Below are positions 1 to 5,236 of a DNA stretch of 19,129 nucleotides, one piece after another (the stretch's first letter is position 1; the number at the start of each line of letters is the position of its first letter). The notes under the pieces were generated by a model. That model was not told where the DNA came from. It did no database searches and was given only the letters and a program-made list of their open reading frames with translations. The stretch covers positions 1-19,129 of the forward strand of contig JAGLYY010000135.1 in the NCBI GenBank assembly GCA_023131935.1, written 5' to 3'. Made by a program: the position numbers and the translations under genes. The stretch comes from Spirochaetales bacterium. GTDB taxonomy: Bacteria; Spirochaetota; Spirochaetia; JAGLYY01.

Positions 1-42
1 GATAGCCCGTTCCCAATAAAGATTGATTCACTTTATTAAGAA

Positions 43-63
43 GCGCCAGGCATATCTTGGCGC
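43..63 (-). terminator. Possible weak terminator hairpin after the first gene
   Basis: Directly after the stop codon of the 65-487 gene, the minus strand can form an 8-bp stem (GCGCCAAG / CCTGGCGC, one G-U pair) with a 5-nt loop. The sequence after it is TTCTTAATAAAG, so the U-tract is poor. It may be a weak terminator or simply a palindrome between gene cassettes. No integron attC core motifs were recognised around it. Confidence 0.35.
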
Positions 64-64
64 A

Positions 65-487
65 CTAACACTGTATTTCATTGTTTTTATTGGTTAAATC
101 CAACAGCCTTTTCAGGTTGTTCTCAATGTATTCAAGCACCTTTGTAGATAAATTTTCGTCCACGAGATCAAGACCGTAATGACTTGCTATGTAACTGAAT
201 GCGAATGATATTTGAGGGATATCAAATAGGTCTCCAACTATCTCTTTCGTTGCCATATAACTCGTTAACGCGGCTTCGGTAGCTTTTTTTAAATTTCGTT
301 TTGTATTTTTTACCCCCCTGAATTTCAGACAGATTGGCGGACCAAGATGAAAGAGATCTTCCGGATTGATTTCCTGACCAACAAACTTCCCAAATGGAAT
401 GGCTTCATATGCATCACAATATGCTTTTGCTATCTCTTCCAGCCATGCTTGTTGTGTTGGTGGTATTTTATTTTTAGCGTCTATCAT
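65..487 (-). CDS. Hypothetical protein, 140 aa
   Basis: A complete reading frame of 140 codons starting MIDAKNKIPP. I do not recognise the family. There is no signal peptide or membrane segment, so the product is probably cytosolic. The C-terminal half (about residues 65-130) looks helical, with an amphipathic stretch ending in LEYIENNLKRLLDL. The ribosome-binding site is poor: AGGA lies only one base before the ATG, so the gene may depend on transcription and translation from the gene 55 nt upstream (543-776). It is the last of a run of small minus-strand genes beside mobile-element debris, which fits accessory cargo. A role as immunity or antitoxin protein is possible but nothing in the sequence proves it. 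Confidence 0.6.
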   Translation of the reverse strand: MIDAKNKIPPTQQAWLEEIAKAYCDAYEAIPFGKFVGQEINPEDLFHLGPPICLKFRGVKNTKRNLKKATEAALTSYMATKEIVGDLFDIPQISFAFSYIASHYGLDLVDENLSTKVLEYIENNLKRLLDLTNKNNEIQC

Positions 488-542
488 GTCCTGTCATTCC
501 ATATTGGCCAATGTTGGTTATGGCATTATTGGTGTAGTTGAA

Positions 543-776
543 TCAGAAAAGATCATCATCTTCAGTTTGATCCATATATTCCCACATTTCATTCTGATGA
601 AACCATATCGGATCAGCGTTTCTTTTGATAAACTCATCTACATCCATGCCATCTATTGTGGGTGGTCGTTTGACCCGCTTTTGTTTACCGTCCACAAAAA
701 TTGTCATATACTCTTTTTTCCTCTTTTTCTCTTCTGCCTTTTGGGCAGAAGATAGTTTTTTCTTTTGTTTAGCCAT
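543..776 (-). CDS. Conserved small basic/acidic protein, 77 aa
   Basis: The start is placed at the ATG giving MAKQKKKLSSAQKAE, because AAGGAA sits 7-8 nt upstream of it; an in-frame ATG 11 codons earlier lacks this. The product has a very lysine-rich N-terminus (about residues 1-22), a core with VDGKQKRVKRPPTIDGMDVDEF, and an acidic tail ending DQTEDDDLF. From memory, the core resembles a short, widely scattered family of uncharacterised bacterial proteins, but I cannot name a domain. The charge split suggests binding to nucleic acid or to another protein. It lies 85 nt downstream of the zinc-ribbon gene and 55 nt upstream of the 140-aa gene, all on the same strand. Confidence 0.7.
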   Translation of the reverse strand: MAKQKKKLSSAQKAEEKKRKKEYMTIFVDGKQKRVKRPPTIDGMDVDEFIKRNADPIWFHQNEMWEYMDQTEDDDLF

Positions 777-861
777 ATAATAATTTCCTTGGGCTACTGC
801 TGTCATCACCGGCCAGCGGTAGCTGCAGTCTATAGCTGTTCAGATGCATGGCGCTGTCCTG

Positions 862-1311
862 CTAAATCCGGTTCGCATTTGCAAGGATTAGTTCACCAAC
901 TCCCATGCTTAACGATGCATCTACCTCAATTACCCTTGATAATGGAATTTCAGTTAAATAGAGGGATTTTGCCTCTTTTACATCTGTCGGAAAAAACGGA
1001 GCGCCCGGCTCTTCATGAAGAAAGAAATCACCAAATATTACACGACATTTTGGGCAAGTGTTGGCATAATATTTAGTTCCCGCCATTTTAGAGGATCTCA
1101 GTTTGAATGTTGGAACCCTTTTTTGAATATACGAGAGTACCTTATGCGGCAGCTCTTCAATATTCGATAATATACAGATTTCACCTTCGGTATCTTCTAC
1201 ATGCGGTGCAAGTAGAGTAACCACAGACATTTTAGATTCACAACGCCAGCATGAAGTTTTCATTCCTATCAGATAGAGCGGTGGACTGATTTTCACTTTT
1301 TCATTATCCAT
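862..1311 (-). CDS. Conserved zinc-ribbon-like protein, 149 aa
   Basis: The protein has two CXXC pairs, Cys21/Cys24 (SCWRC) and Cys86/Cys89 (TCPKC), spaced as in a split zinc ribbon, so it very likely binds one zinc. Between them are EGEICILSNIEELP and a segment with aromatic and basic residues (KRVPTFKLRSSK). A GDFFLHEEPGAPFFP motif follows the second pair. From memory it resembles an uncharacterised family found sporadically in bacteria; I do not know its role. The ATG overlaps the end of the antitoxin-like gene by 8 nt and has no Shine-Dalgarno sequence, which points to translational coupling. An internal start at Met17 (MKTSCWRC) is possible. There is no signal peptide. Confidence 0.7.
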   Translation of the reverse strand: MDNEKVKISPPLYLIGMKTSCWRCESKMSVVTLLAPHVEDTEGEICILSNIEELPHKVLSYIQKRVPTFKLRSSKMAGTKYYANTCPKCRVIFGDFFLHEEPGAPFFPTDVKEAKSLYLTEIPLSRVIEVDASLSMGVGELILANANRI

Positions 1312-1666
1312 TATTAGAGTTAGTTTCTGATCCAGCCAGTAGCTTTGCCTTCGCTTGCAGTGGACGAAAGCAACGATCCAGATCTAATCCTTCAGGTACT
1401 TGTAGATTACCAGATAGGGGGACCGCTGAGTCAGGCATCTTCGAGTACTTGGCCTTGATATCAGTAAAAACGTCGTCAGCCGGACGACCCGCTGCTGTTC
1501 CTTCCCTCACCATTTGGAGTCGACGTTGGATCTCAACCTCATGCACAGGACTCGGTTCGAAGTCTAAAGGGTCATCCAGACTTAATATGAGGTCGTGCGC
1601 GAGTCCGGCCCGTTCGCTGGCCGACAGCGTCATTGCCTGATCGTTTATTTTCTTCACCGTACTCAT
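1304..1666 (-). CDS. Addiction-module antitoxin-like protein, 120 aa
   Basis: The first roughly 72 residues (MSTVKKINDQAMTLSASERA, then LAHDLILSLDD, EIQRRLQMVREG, PADDVFTDIKAKY) match the pattern of the PF09720/TIGR02574 'putative addiction module component', the antitoxin-like partner of RelE/ParE-type toxins, which usually ends near residue 75. Here about 45 further residues follow (PLSGNLQVPEGLDLDRCFRP and on), which may be a fused or read-through tail. The expected toxin gene directly downstream is missing; a zinc-ribbon gene overlaps the stop by 8 nt instead. The start is set at Met-Ser-Thr, typical of the family; an ATG three codons earlier is also possible and neither has a clear Shine-Dalgarno site. 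It may be a decayed or repurposed toxin-antitoxin module. Confidence 0.7.
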   Translation of the reverse strand: MSTVKKINDQAMTLSASERAGLAHDLILSLDDPLDFEPSPVHEVEIQRRLQMVREGTAAGRPADDVFTDIKAKYSKMPDSAVPLSGNLQVPEGLDLDRCFRPLQAKAKLLAGSETNSNNG

Positions 1667-1870
1667 GAATATCATACTACAGTTCGCGAGACCGTATTGT
1701 CAATTCCCTCTGGAAGCAGAACGACTTTATAAGCTGCGTGCCGACAAGCTGGCACGTGTTCCTGCATATGCAAGAACCGTGATAGTAACCGAGTCAGTTC
1801 CAACAGTTTGTTCAAACAAACCGCTTCGCGGCCGGTATTCCTTTATTAGAAAAATCTTAATTCATCTGGT
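1667..1870. other. Intergenic stretch, no recognisable gene
   Basis: About 200 nt between the antitoxin-like gene and the hairpin of the recombinase remnant. A plus-strand open frame crosses it (from 1665 to 1874), but it overlaps the antitoxin start antiparallel, has no recognisable family and no Shine-Dalgarno sequence. It is treated as non-coding. Confidence 0.5.
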
Positions 1871-1906
1871 ATAGTTTTCCACATATTTCTTTTGGAGGAA
1901 AACTAT
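1871..1906 (+). promoter_or_regulatory. Hairpin sequestering the RBS of the recombinase remnant
   Basis: A perfect 10-bp inverted repeat, ATAGTTTTCC (1871-1880) and GGAAAACTAT (1897-1906), encloses ACATATTTCTTTTGGA. The right arm includes part of the Shine-Dalgarno GGAGG (1894-1898) and the first two bases of the ATG at 1905. In a transcript that reads in from outside, the start would be paired and silent. Several transposase genes use such hairpins to block translation from external promoters; that this one does so is inference. Confidence 0.55.
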
Positions 1907-1979
1907 GAAAACAGATAAACATGATTGGTATGCTCAGATGGTACGAAAACTTCAGATCAATGGGAAGAGTGGGCGCTGA
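1905..1979 (+). pseudogene. N-terminal remnant of a tyrosine recombinase (IS91-associated type)
   Basis: An ATG with a good GGAGG starts a 24-codon frame containing DWYAQMVRKLQINGKSGR and then a TGA stop. This matches the start of the SAM-like N-terminal domain of phage-type integrases found with IS91-family elements, which normally continue RTQEAYxRAVRxL for about 300 residues with an RHRY catalytic set. Nothing resembling the rest is found in any plus-strand frame downstream, so only the 5' end survives. The break point is followed by inverted repeats and the first copy of an 83-bp repeat, suggesting that another element cut it or that a deletion removed the body. The family assignment rests on a short but characteristic stretch. 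Confidence 0.6.
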
Positions 1980-2041
1980 AAACGTCGAACCTCTGTATTT
2001 CATTCCGCCGGAATGGTTTCATCATTTCAAATACCCCCAGC

Positions 2042-2084
2042 GGCAGAAGAAAAAAAGCGCGAACCAATTTCTATTTCTTCTGCC
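2042..2084. repeat. Inverted repeat, 11-bp perfect arms
   Basis: GGCAGAAGAAA (2042-2052) pairs with TTTCTTCTGCC (2074-2084) around a 21-nt loop. Its right arm touches the first base of the 83-bp dispersed repeat. There is no U-run after it on either strand, so it does not look like a terminator. Confidence 0.6.
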
Positions 2085-2166
2085 TGTTTCTTTTGTTTCT
2101 CTTTTCCCGGATAAGTTCCGGGAGCATTTCTCACTAATAAGAGAAGATACATTTTGGATCCGGGCT
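2084..2166. repeat. Dispersed structured repeat, copy R1 (83 bp)
   Basis: About 85-90% identical to 2969-3052, in the same orientation. On the minus strand it reads as two small stem-loops: TTCTC/GAGAA with an 8-nt loop, then CCCGGA/TCCGGG with an ACTTA loop (plus-strand 2106-2122), followed by a purine-rich tail (AAAAGAGAAACAAAAG). It may be the end of an insertion element, a MITE-like unit or part of a structured RNA; the family is unknown. Confidence 0.7.
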
Positions 2167-2173
2167 GGTCGCC

Positions 2174-2206
2174 TCCGACCACAAAATCAAAGATTTTGTG
2201 GTCGGA
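2174..2206. repeat. Strong hairpin, 15-bp perfect arms and 3-nt loop
   Basis: The arms are 2174-2188 (TCCGACCACAAAATC) and 2192-2206 (its exact complement), with an AAA loop. There is no terminal T-run in either direction. It lies 7 nt beyond repeat copy R1 and has no counterpart next to copy R2. It could form a cruciform in DNA or a stable hairpin in RNA. Confidence 0.7.
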
Positions 2207-2308
2207 TTGCTGCTCGCCCATGCAGCCGGGGCTTCACGAATAAATATCAATCATTCTTTTAATATTTCTCTCAGTGTTATGATAAATGTATTTATTCTTT
2301 TTATTTCT

Positions 2309-2552
2309 TCATGATCGTCTTCCTCCCCAAGCTGAACTTGAAGTCGCAATTTGCGACTTCAAGTCATCGAATTCTAATTTTGTAAGTTGAAACATAAAAT
2401 CGCTGGGGAATTTCGCGATATTTCTTTTCGCTCTTTCATTAATTCTTTTAGTTTCCACGCCATAGATTAGGGCAAGATCAGAATCAAGTATGATATTTTG
2501 TTTCCTTAATGATTTTATTTTCTTTAGATTTATTATCTTTTTCTTTACTCAT
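2309..2552 (-). pseudogene. Decayed ORF6N-domain gene (frameshifted, truncated)
   Basis: Read on the minus strand, ATG at 2552 behind AAGGAAG opens a frame starting MSKEKDNKSKENKIIKET that stops at 2484. One base over, the next frame continues ILDSDLALIYGVETKRINER, then AKRNIAKFPSDFMFQLTKLE, then FDDLKSQIATSS and WGGRR, and stops at 2309-2311. This is the signature of the ORF6N domain (PF10543), found in phage and mobile-element regulators and predicted to bind DNA. The normal protein continues with KLPYAFTEQGVAML and a few hundred residues that are absent. Part of the segment before ILDSD also seems lost. So there is at least one frameshift, a probable small deletion and a 3' truncation. The codons for LKSQIATSS form a near-perfect palindrome. 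Confidence 0.75.
2336..2364. repeat. 29-nt palindrome P1 inside the ORF6N remnant
   Basis: Arms of 14 bp (ACTTGAAGTCGCAA and its exact complement) flank one central base. On the minus strand it encodes the LKSQIATSS part of the ORF6N domain. A second copy lies at 2563-2591, with 25 of 29 bases identical by eye. Confidence 0.8.
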
Positions 2553-2562
2553 TCGCGCTTCC

Positions 2563-2591
2563 TTTTGAAGTCGCGATTTGCGACCTCAAGT
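2563..2591. repeat. 29-nt palindrome P2 upstream of the ORF6N start
   Basis: An imperfect copy of palindrome P1, in the same orientation. It ends 10 nt before the ATG at 2552 (minus strand), just upstream of and touching the purine-rich ribosome-binding region. It could be an operator or leader hairpin for the ORF6N gene, or the stump of a second ORF6N copy. Confidence 0.65.
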
Positions 2592-2658
2592 TTAACCAAT
2601 ACTGAGCATATTCTAACATCTTTCCATATTATCAATTTCCTTTATATTCTGATGAAAT

Positions 2659-2713
2659 TGTCACTAACCGCAATACTGACCCCCCTGATGTATACCATAA
2701 ATTGAAGCAAAAG
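2659..2713 (-). mobile_element. Terminal sequence of an IS21-family element
   Basis: The stretch beginning TGTCACTAACCGCAATACTG on the plus strand, followed by ACCCCCC, sits just beyond the end of the istB fragment. IS21-family elements start with TG, end with CA, and carry GGGGGGTCAGTNTTG-like repeats after istB. This matches in position, orientation and motif. The opposite end of the element was not found in the window. Confidence 0.6.
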
Positions 2714-2968
2714 TCATAGCGATTTCCTGTAAGAATTTCCCTCTATTATAATCTTATGAGCATTGTGGAAAAGCCGGTCGAGCAAGGCTGAACTGACAAC
2801 CGGCTCCGAGAATAACTCGTGCCAGTTGTCCAATGGTCTGTTGTTTGTGATTATTATTGGACCTTGTTCATACCGTTCAGAGATTATCGCATTCAGGATA
2901 TGGAGCAAATGATTGGGAAATGCCTTAAGGCCCCAATCATCAAGAATGAGCAAATCAGGTTTCAAAAA
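2714..2968 (-). pseudogene. istB: C-terminal remnant of IstB, the IS21 helper ATPase
   Basis: Eighty-four codons to a TGA stop match the C-terminal third of IstB: FLKPDLLILDDWGLKAF (Walker B region, LLILDDWG), IISERYEQGPIIITNNRPL (sensor region; usually TSNRP), then WHELFSEPVVSSALLDRLFH and IIEGNSYRKSL. IstB is normally about 250 residues, an AAA+ ATPase that works with the IstA transposase. Here the Walker A half is gone, and the frame is joined to the dispersed repeat R2 (2969-3052), which supplies an in-frame ATG and 17 unrelated codons (MRNVPGTYPEKEKQKEQ). The fragment cannot be a working ATPase. Whether the fused 101-codon frame is translated is unknown. Confidence 0.85.
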
Positions 2969-3052
2969 CTGTTCCTTTTGTTTCTCTTTTTCCGGATAAG
3001 TTCCGGGAACATTTCTCATTAATTAAGAGAAGATACATTTTCGATCAGGGCT
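2969..3052. repeat. Dispersed structured repeat, copy R2 (84 bp)
   Basis: The second copy of the repeat at 2084-2166, with scattered substitutions and one single-base indel. The TTCTC/GAGAA stem is kept; the CCGGA/TCCGG stem is one pair shorter. Its left edge coincides with the break point of the istB fragment, suggesting it belongs to the element that truncated istB. Confidence 0.7.
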
Positions 3053-3195
3053 TCTTGAACATTGGATTGAAGTGATCTTTCAGGTTGTATTAGTCCTTGA
3101 GGTTATGTGGTGCCTTCATTCCATTTTCATTTTTTCAAAGCATGGTATTCAATTGTATTGCAATTCTTCAATATTTCAATTTAATGGAACTACAA
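3053..3195. other. AT-rich intergenic stretch, nothing recognised
   Basis: About 140 nt between repeat R2 and the stop of the DUF7689-like gene. It contains short AT-rich near-palindromes (for example ATTGCAAT near 3160) but no gene and no convincing terminator for the operon on the minus strand. Confidence 0.4.
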
Positions 3196-3618
3196 CTATT
3201 CTTTGGATCGTTTCATATAAACTACAGGCTCGCCATACATAGTACCAGATAGCGAATTAATACCATGCTCGATATCCTCTAACTGTCCTATTTTACTCGT
3301 CCATTTCTCTGAATCAATTTGTCTCGCAGCATGAGTGGGCGTTCCACCTGGCTTAGCATAAATCGCGACCTTCTCATATCCCGTTTCATAATTAGCATCC
3401 CCACAAATGCTATAACCTAAAAACTCAAAGGCCATAATAAATGCATCAATAGTCTCTTCCCTCAGAATTCCTGAAGGCCAAAAGTATTGGTCAAAAGGAT
3501 CAGGCCACCACCATGTTTCTGTATCCCCCGCTGCCCAGGCGATACAATTATATTCCATGGTAGCCGGACTCGTTAATTTATATGCAGAAGACTGCAACAT
3601 AGGAAAAAAGGCTTCCAT
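3196..3618 (-). CDS. DUF7689-like protein, possible papain-fold enzyme, 140 aa
   Basis: The product carries the motifs I associate with the uncharacterised DUF7689 family: EYNCIAWAAGD (residues 22-32), WWWPDP, GYEKVAIYA, TPTHAARQ (93-100), WTSKIGQLEDIEHG (106-119) and YGEPV. The order Cys25, His96, then Asp115/His118, with a VAIYA strand just before the histidine, resembles the catalytic layout of NlpC/P60 and other papain-like enzymes. That reading is my inference and no activity is established. There is no signal peptide, so it probably acts in the cytosol. AAGGG lies upstream of the ATG. It is the last gene of a three-gene operon, 10 nt after the 144-aa gene. From memory, homologues are often found beside relatives of that gene. 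Confidence 0.75.
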   Translation of the reverse strand: MEAFFPMLQSSAYKLTSPATMEYNCIAWAAGDTETWWWPDPFDQYFWPSGILREETIDAFIMAFEFLGYSICGDANYETGYEKVAIYAKPGGTPTHAARQIDSEKWTSKIGQLEDIEHGINSLSGTMYGEPVVYMKRSKE

Positions 3619-3628
3619 AACTTAACCC

Positions 3629-4063
3629 TTATTCTAAGTATAATTGCTTTTGTCCCCAGTCAAGCCAAGCATCGGTCATTTCTTGTATTTTTCCTCGATG
3701 TTCAATAGAAACGGGGTTCTCACCAGTAATTGCACATAAAGCCCAGAACCAATGACCTAATTCTCGCCTCATTGATAGGAATATTAGCGGAATGGCAGTT
3801 GGCCCCATACCAATGATTTGTTGGTATGAAGGGTGCATCACGATCTCAGTTATCGAAGAAAGCATGGGTGTCGATTCTTTCCATTCTTTTTCGAGGTTAC
3901 TGAATCTTATTGCTGGATTGGCCCATTGTCTTGAAAGAGGTTTGTAATAGTCAGCCATAAGATCTTCTAAATACCTTCTAATTGTTTGAGAATCTTGCCC
4001 AACACCAGCATCTTCTTCGACAGAGACGACGGCAAGTTGCTGCATAGAAGAAATGTATCTCAT
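3629..4063 (-). CDS. Conserved protein of unknown function, 144 aa, operon partner of DUF7689-like
   Basis: The conserved-looking parts are HPSYQQIIGMGPTAIPLI (residues 77-94), GHWFWALCAITGENPV (103-118), EHRGKIQEMTDAWLDWG (121-137). From memory this pattern recurs in scattered bacteria as a short uncharacterised protein next to DUF7689-type genes. The IIGMGPTAIPLIFLSMRREL stretch looks like one HEAT/armadillo-type helical repeat, suggesting a binding rather than a catalytic role. The N-terminus (residues 1-50) is more variable. The start codon overlaps the TGA of the upstream TIGR04255 gene by 4 nt (ATGA), a classic sign of translational coupling. No membrane segment or signal peptide is seen. 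Confidence 0.75.
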   Translation of the reverse strand: MRYISSMQQLAVVSVEEDAGVGQDSQTIRRYLEDLMADYYKPLSRQWANPAIRFSNLEKEWKESTPMLSSITEIVMHPSYQQIIGMGPTAIPLIFLSMRRELGHWFWALCAITGENPVSIEHRGKIQEMTDAWLDWGQKQLYLE

Positions 4064-4809
4064 TTGAATAACTCCTTAGTTTTTTCTGTTATACTATTGA
4101 AAAAGATTTCATTTTTGAACTGTCTTAAAAGATTGAAATCCTTCCACATATCTGATTCTTTTTCCGTATAATTAGCCTTTTTTATTGCATCTATGTCAAA
4201 AACTAATGGCAATTTCTGTAATTCAGTCGGTTTTTGCATCGTTTGGGTTATGATAGCAATAGCCCCGATTTCATCATTAGGAATTTCTATCTGCATTAAG
4301 AAATGAGATAAAGCTTGTGGAAGTCCTGGAGCTATTTGAGGGTTGGTGAGAATGTATTCATTGAAATCATCGAAAGGTAATGGTATTTCTATTCGATTTA
4401 TATAACGTAGTGCAATTCTATCAATACTAATAGGTTTGACAATTTTACTATACAGTTCCCATAACTCACGCGCCTCGCTATGAAACTTGTTCCAGTTTTC
4501 ATAAGGCTGTAATTTGTTGAAAGTGAAGCCGTCTAACCTTGCTTGTACGATCTTGTTTTCATTTTTAGAGTGAAAGAGGTAACCTTCAATTTTATCTTTA
4601 GGGACAATAGGACTTGTTTCATCTTTCCCAGGCGAAAACCTAAACTCAGCCTGAAAGGAATGCTTTGTTTTACGATCTCCAAAACGGTCTTTTATATTTT
4701 CTTGGAATTCATCAAAAATATTGAGGCCTACTCTGTCTGGGAGCTTAGCTTTTATATCTAGTATTGCCTCAGTTATCGGTGCATTTGGAAAAATTTCAAA
4801 ATTATTCAT
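4060..4809 (-). CDS. TIGR04255 family protein, 249 aa
   Basis: The protein has the hallmarks of TIGR04255, a family of unknown function named for its sporadic distribution: an N-terminal NAPITEAILDIK (residues 9-20), ARLDGFTFNKLQPYENW in the middle, RIALRYINRIEIP (131-143), and a C-terminal FKNEIFFNSITEKTKELF. Length is normal. The start at 4809 is chosen because GGTGATAG lies just upstream; an in-frame ATG four codons earlier (4821) has no Shine-Dalgarno site. It opens a three-gene operon: its TGA overlaps the next ATG by 4 nt, and the third gene follows after 10 nt. A 15-nt palindrome and a candidate promoter lie upstream. No enzymatic motif or membrane segment is visible. The function is not known; the patchy distribution and context suggest a conflict or defence role. 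Confidence 0.85.
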   Translation of the reverse strand: MNNFEIFPNAPITEAILDIKAKLPDRVGLNIFDEFQENIKDRFGDRKTKHSFQAEFRFSPGKDETSPIVPKDKIEGYLFHSKNENKIVQARLDGFTFNKLQPYENWNKFHSEARELWELYSKIVKPISIDRIALRYINRIEIPLPFDDFNEYILTNPQIAPGLPQALSHFLMQIEIPNDEIGAIAIITQTMQKPTELQKLPLVFDIDAIKKANYTEKESDMWKDFNLLRQFKNEIFFNSITEKTKELFK

Positions 4810-4840
4810 TCTATCACCCATTTTAACGTGTTTTCACATA

Positions 4841-4855
4841 GAAGATAGTATCTTC
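4841..4855. promoter_or_regulatory. Palindrome in the leader of the TIGR04255 operon
   Basis: GAAGATA-G-TATCTTC is a perfect 7-bp inverted repeat with one central base. It lies between the candidate -10 box (4893-4898) and the start codon at 4809, so it could be an operator for self-regulation. Confidence 0.45.
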
Positions 4856-4892
4856 ATATATATTACCACATTCCACATATTTAGTGGTGTGC

Positions 4893-4922
4893 ATTATACA
4901 AATGCCATTATTCAGTTTTTAA
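4893..4922 (-). promoter_or_regulatory. Candidate sigma-70 promoter for the TIGR04255 operon
   Basis: On the minus strand a perfect TATAAT (4893-4898) is preceded by TTG and, 18 nt upstream, by a weak -35 box TTAAAA (4917-4922). The leader to the start codon at 4809 is about 75-80 nt. The assignment rests on the strong -10 box. Confidence 0.45.
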
Positions 4923-5236
4923 GCCACATAGCAAATCCCCTCTCAAACTCACCCTACCTTACCACACCAATTCCCACCTGCCTATAATAAGTCAAAACTT
5001 CCAAAGAACCCTACAAATCCCGTAGAAAAACCTTCATCATCAAAATGCTGCAGGGCGCCTGAAATACCAAAGGGCAATACCTATCCCAACTTCCCCGGGG
5101 GAAGATTTCAGTGTTTTGAAATTAAATAAGCCTCATGCCGCCGAAACAGGCTAATCGGCTCCTTTAGAATCAAGGCCCATTATAGTGGATTATCCATTTA
5201 TCTGTAAATATCCTTTTATCACAACCGTAAGCGGAT
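4923..5236. other. Intergenic region between accessory and core-like DNA
   Basis: About 310 nt without a credible gene on either strand. It contains a perfect palindrome, CTTCCCC-G-GGGGAAG, at 5090-5104, followed at once by an ATTTCA/TGAAAT inverted repeat, but no U-run. Base composition shifts here from AT-rich on the left to GC-richer on the right, so this may be the edge of the accessory region. No attachment-site repeat or tRNA was found. Confidence 0.5.

Noticed and set aside
43..67. Integron attC site after the first gene
   Set aside because: An inverted repeat is present, but the RYYYAAC and GTTRRRY core sites do not fit.
1665..1874. A 69-codon plus-strand frame
   Set aside because: No ribosome-binding site, no recognisable family, and its start lies antisense to the antitoxin-like gene start.
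1921..2262. A 113-codon plus-strand frame over the repeats
   Set aside because: It overlaps the recombinase stub in another frame and runs through hairpins and repeat R1, so it is likely chance.
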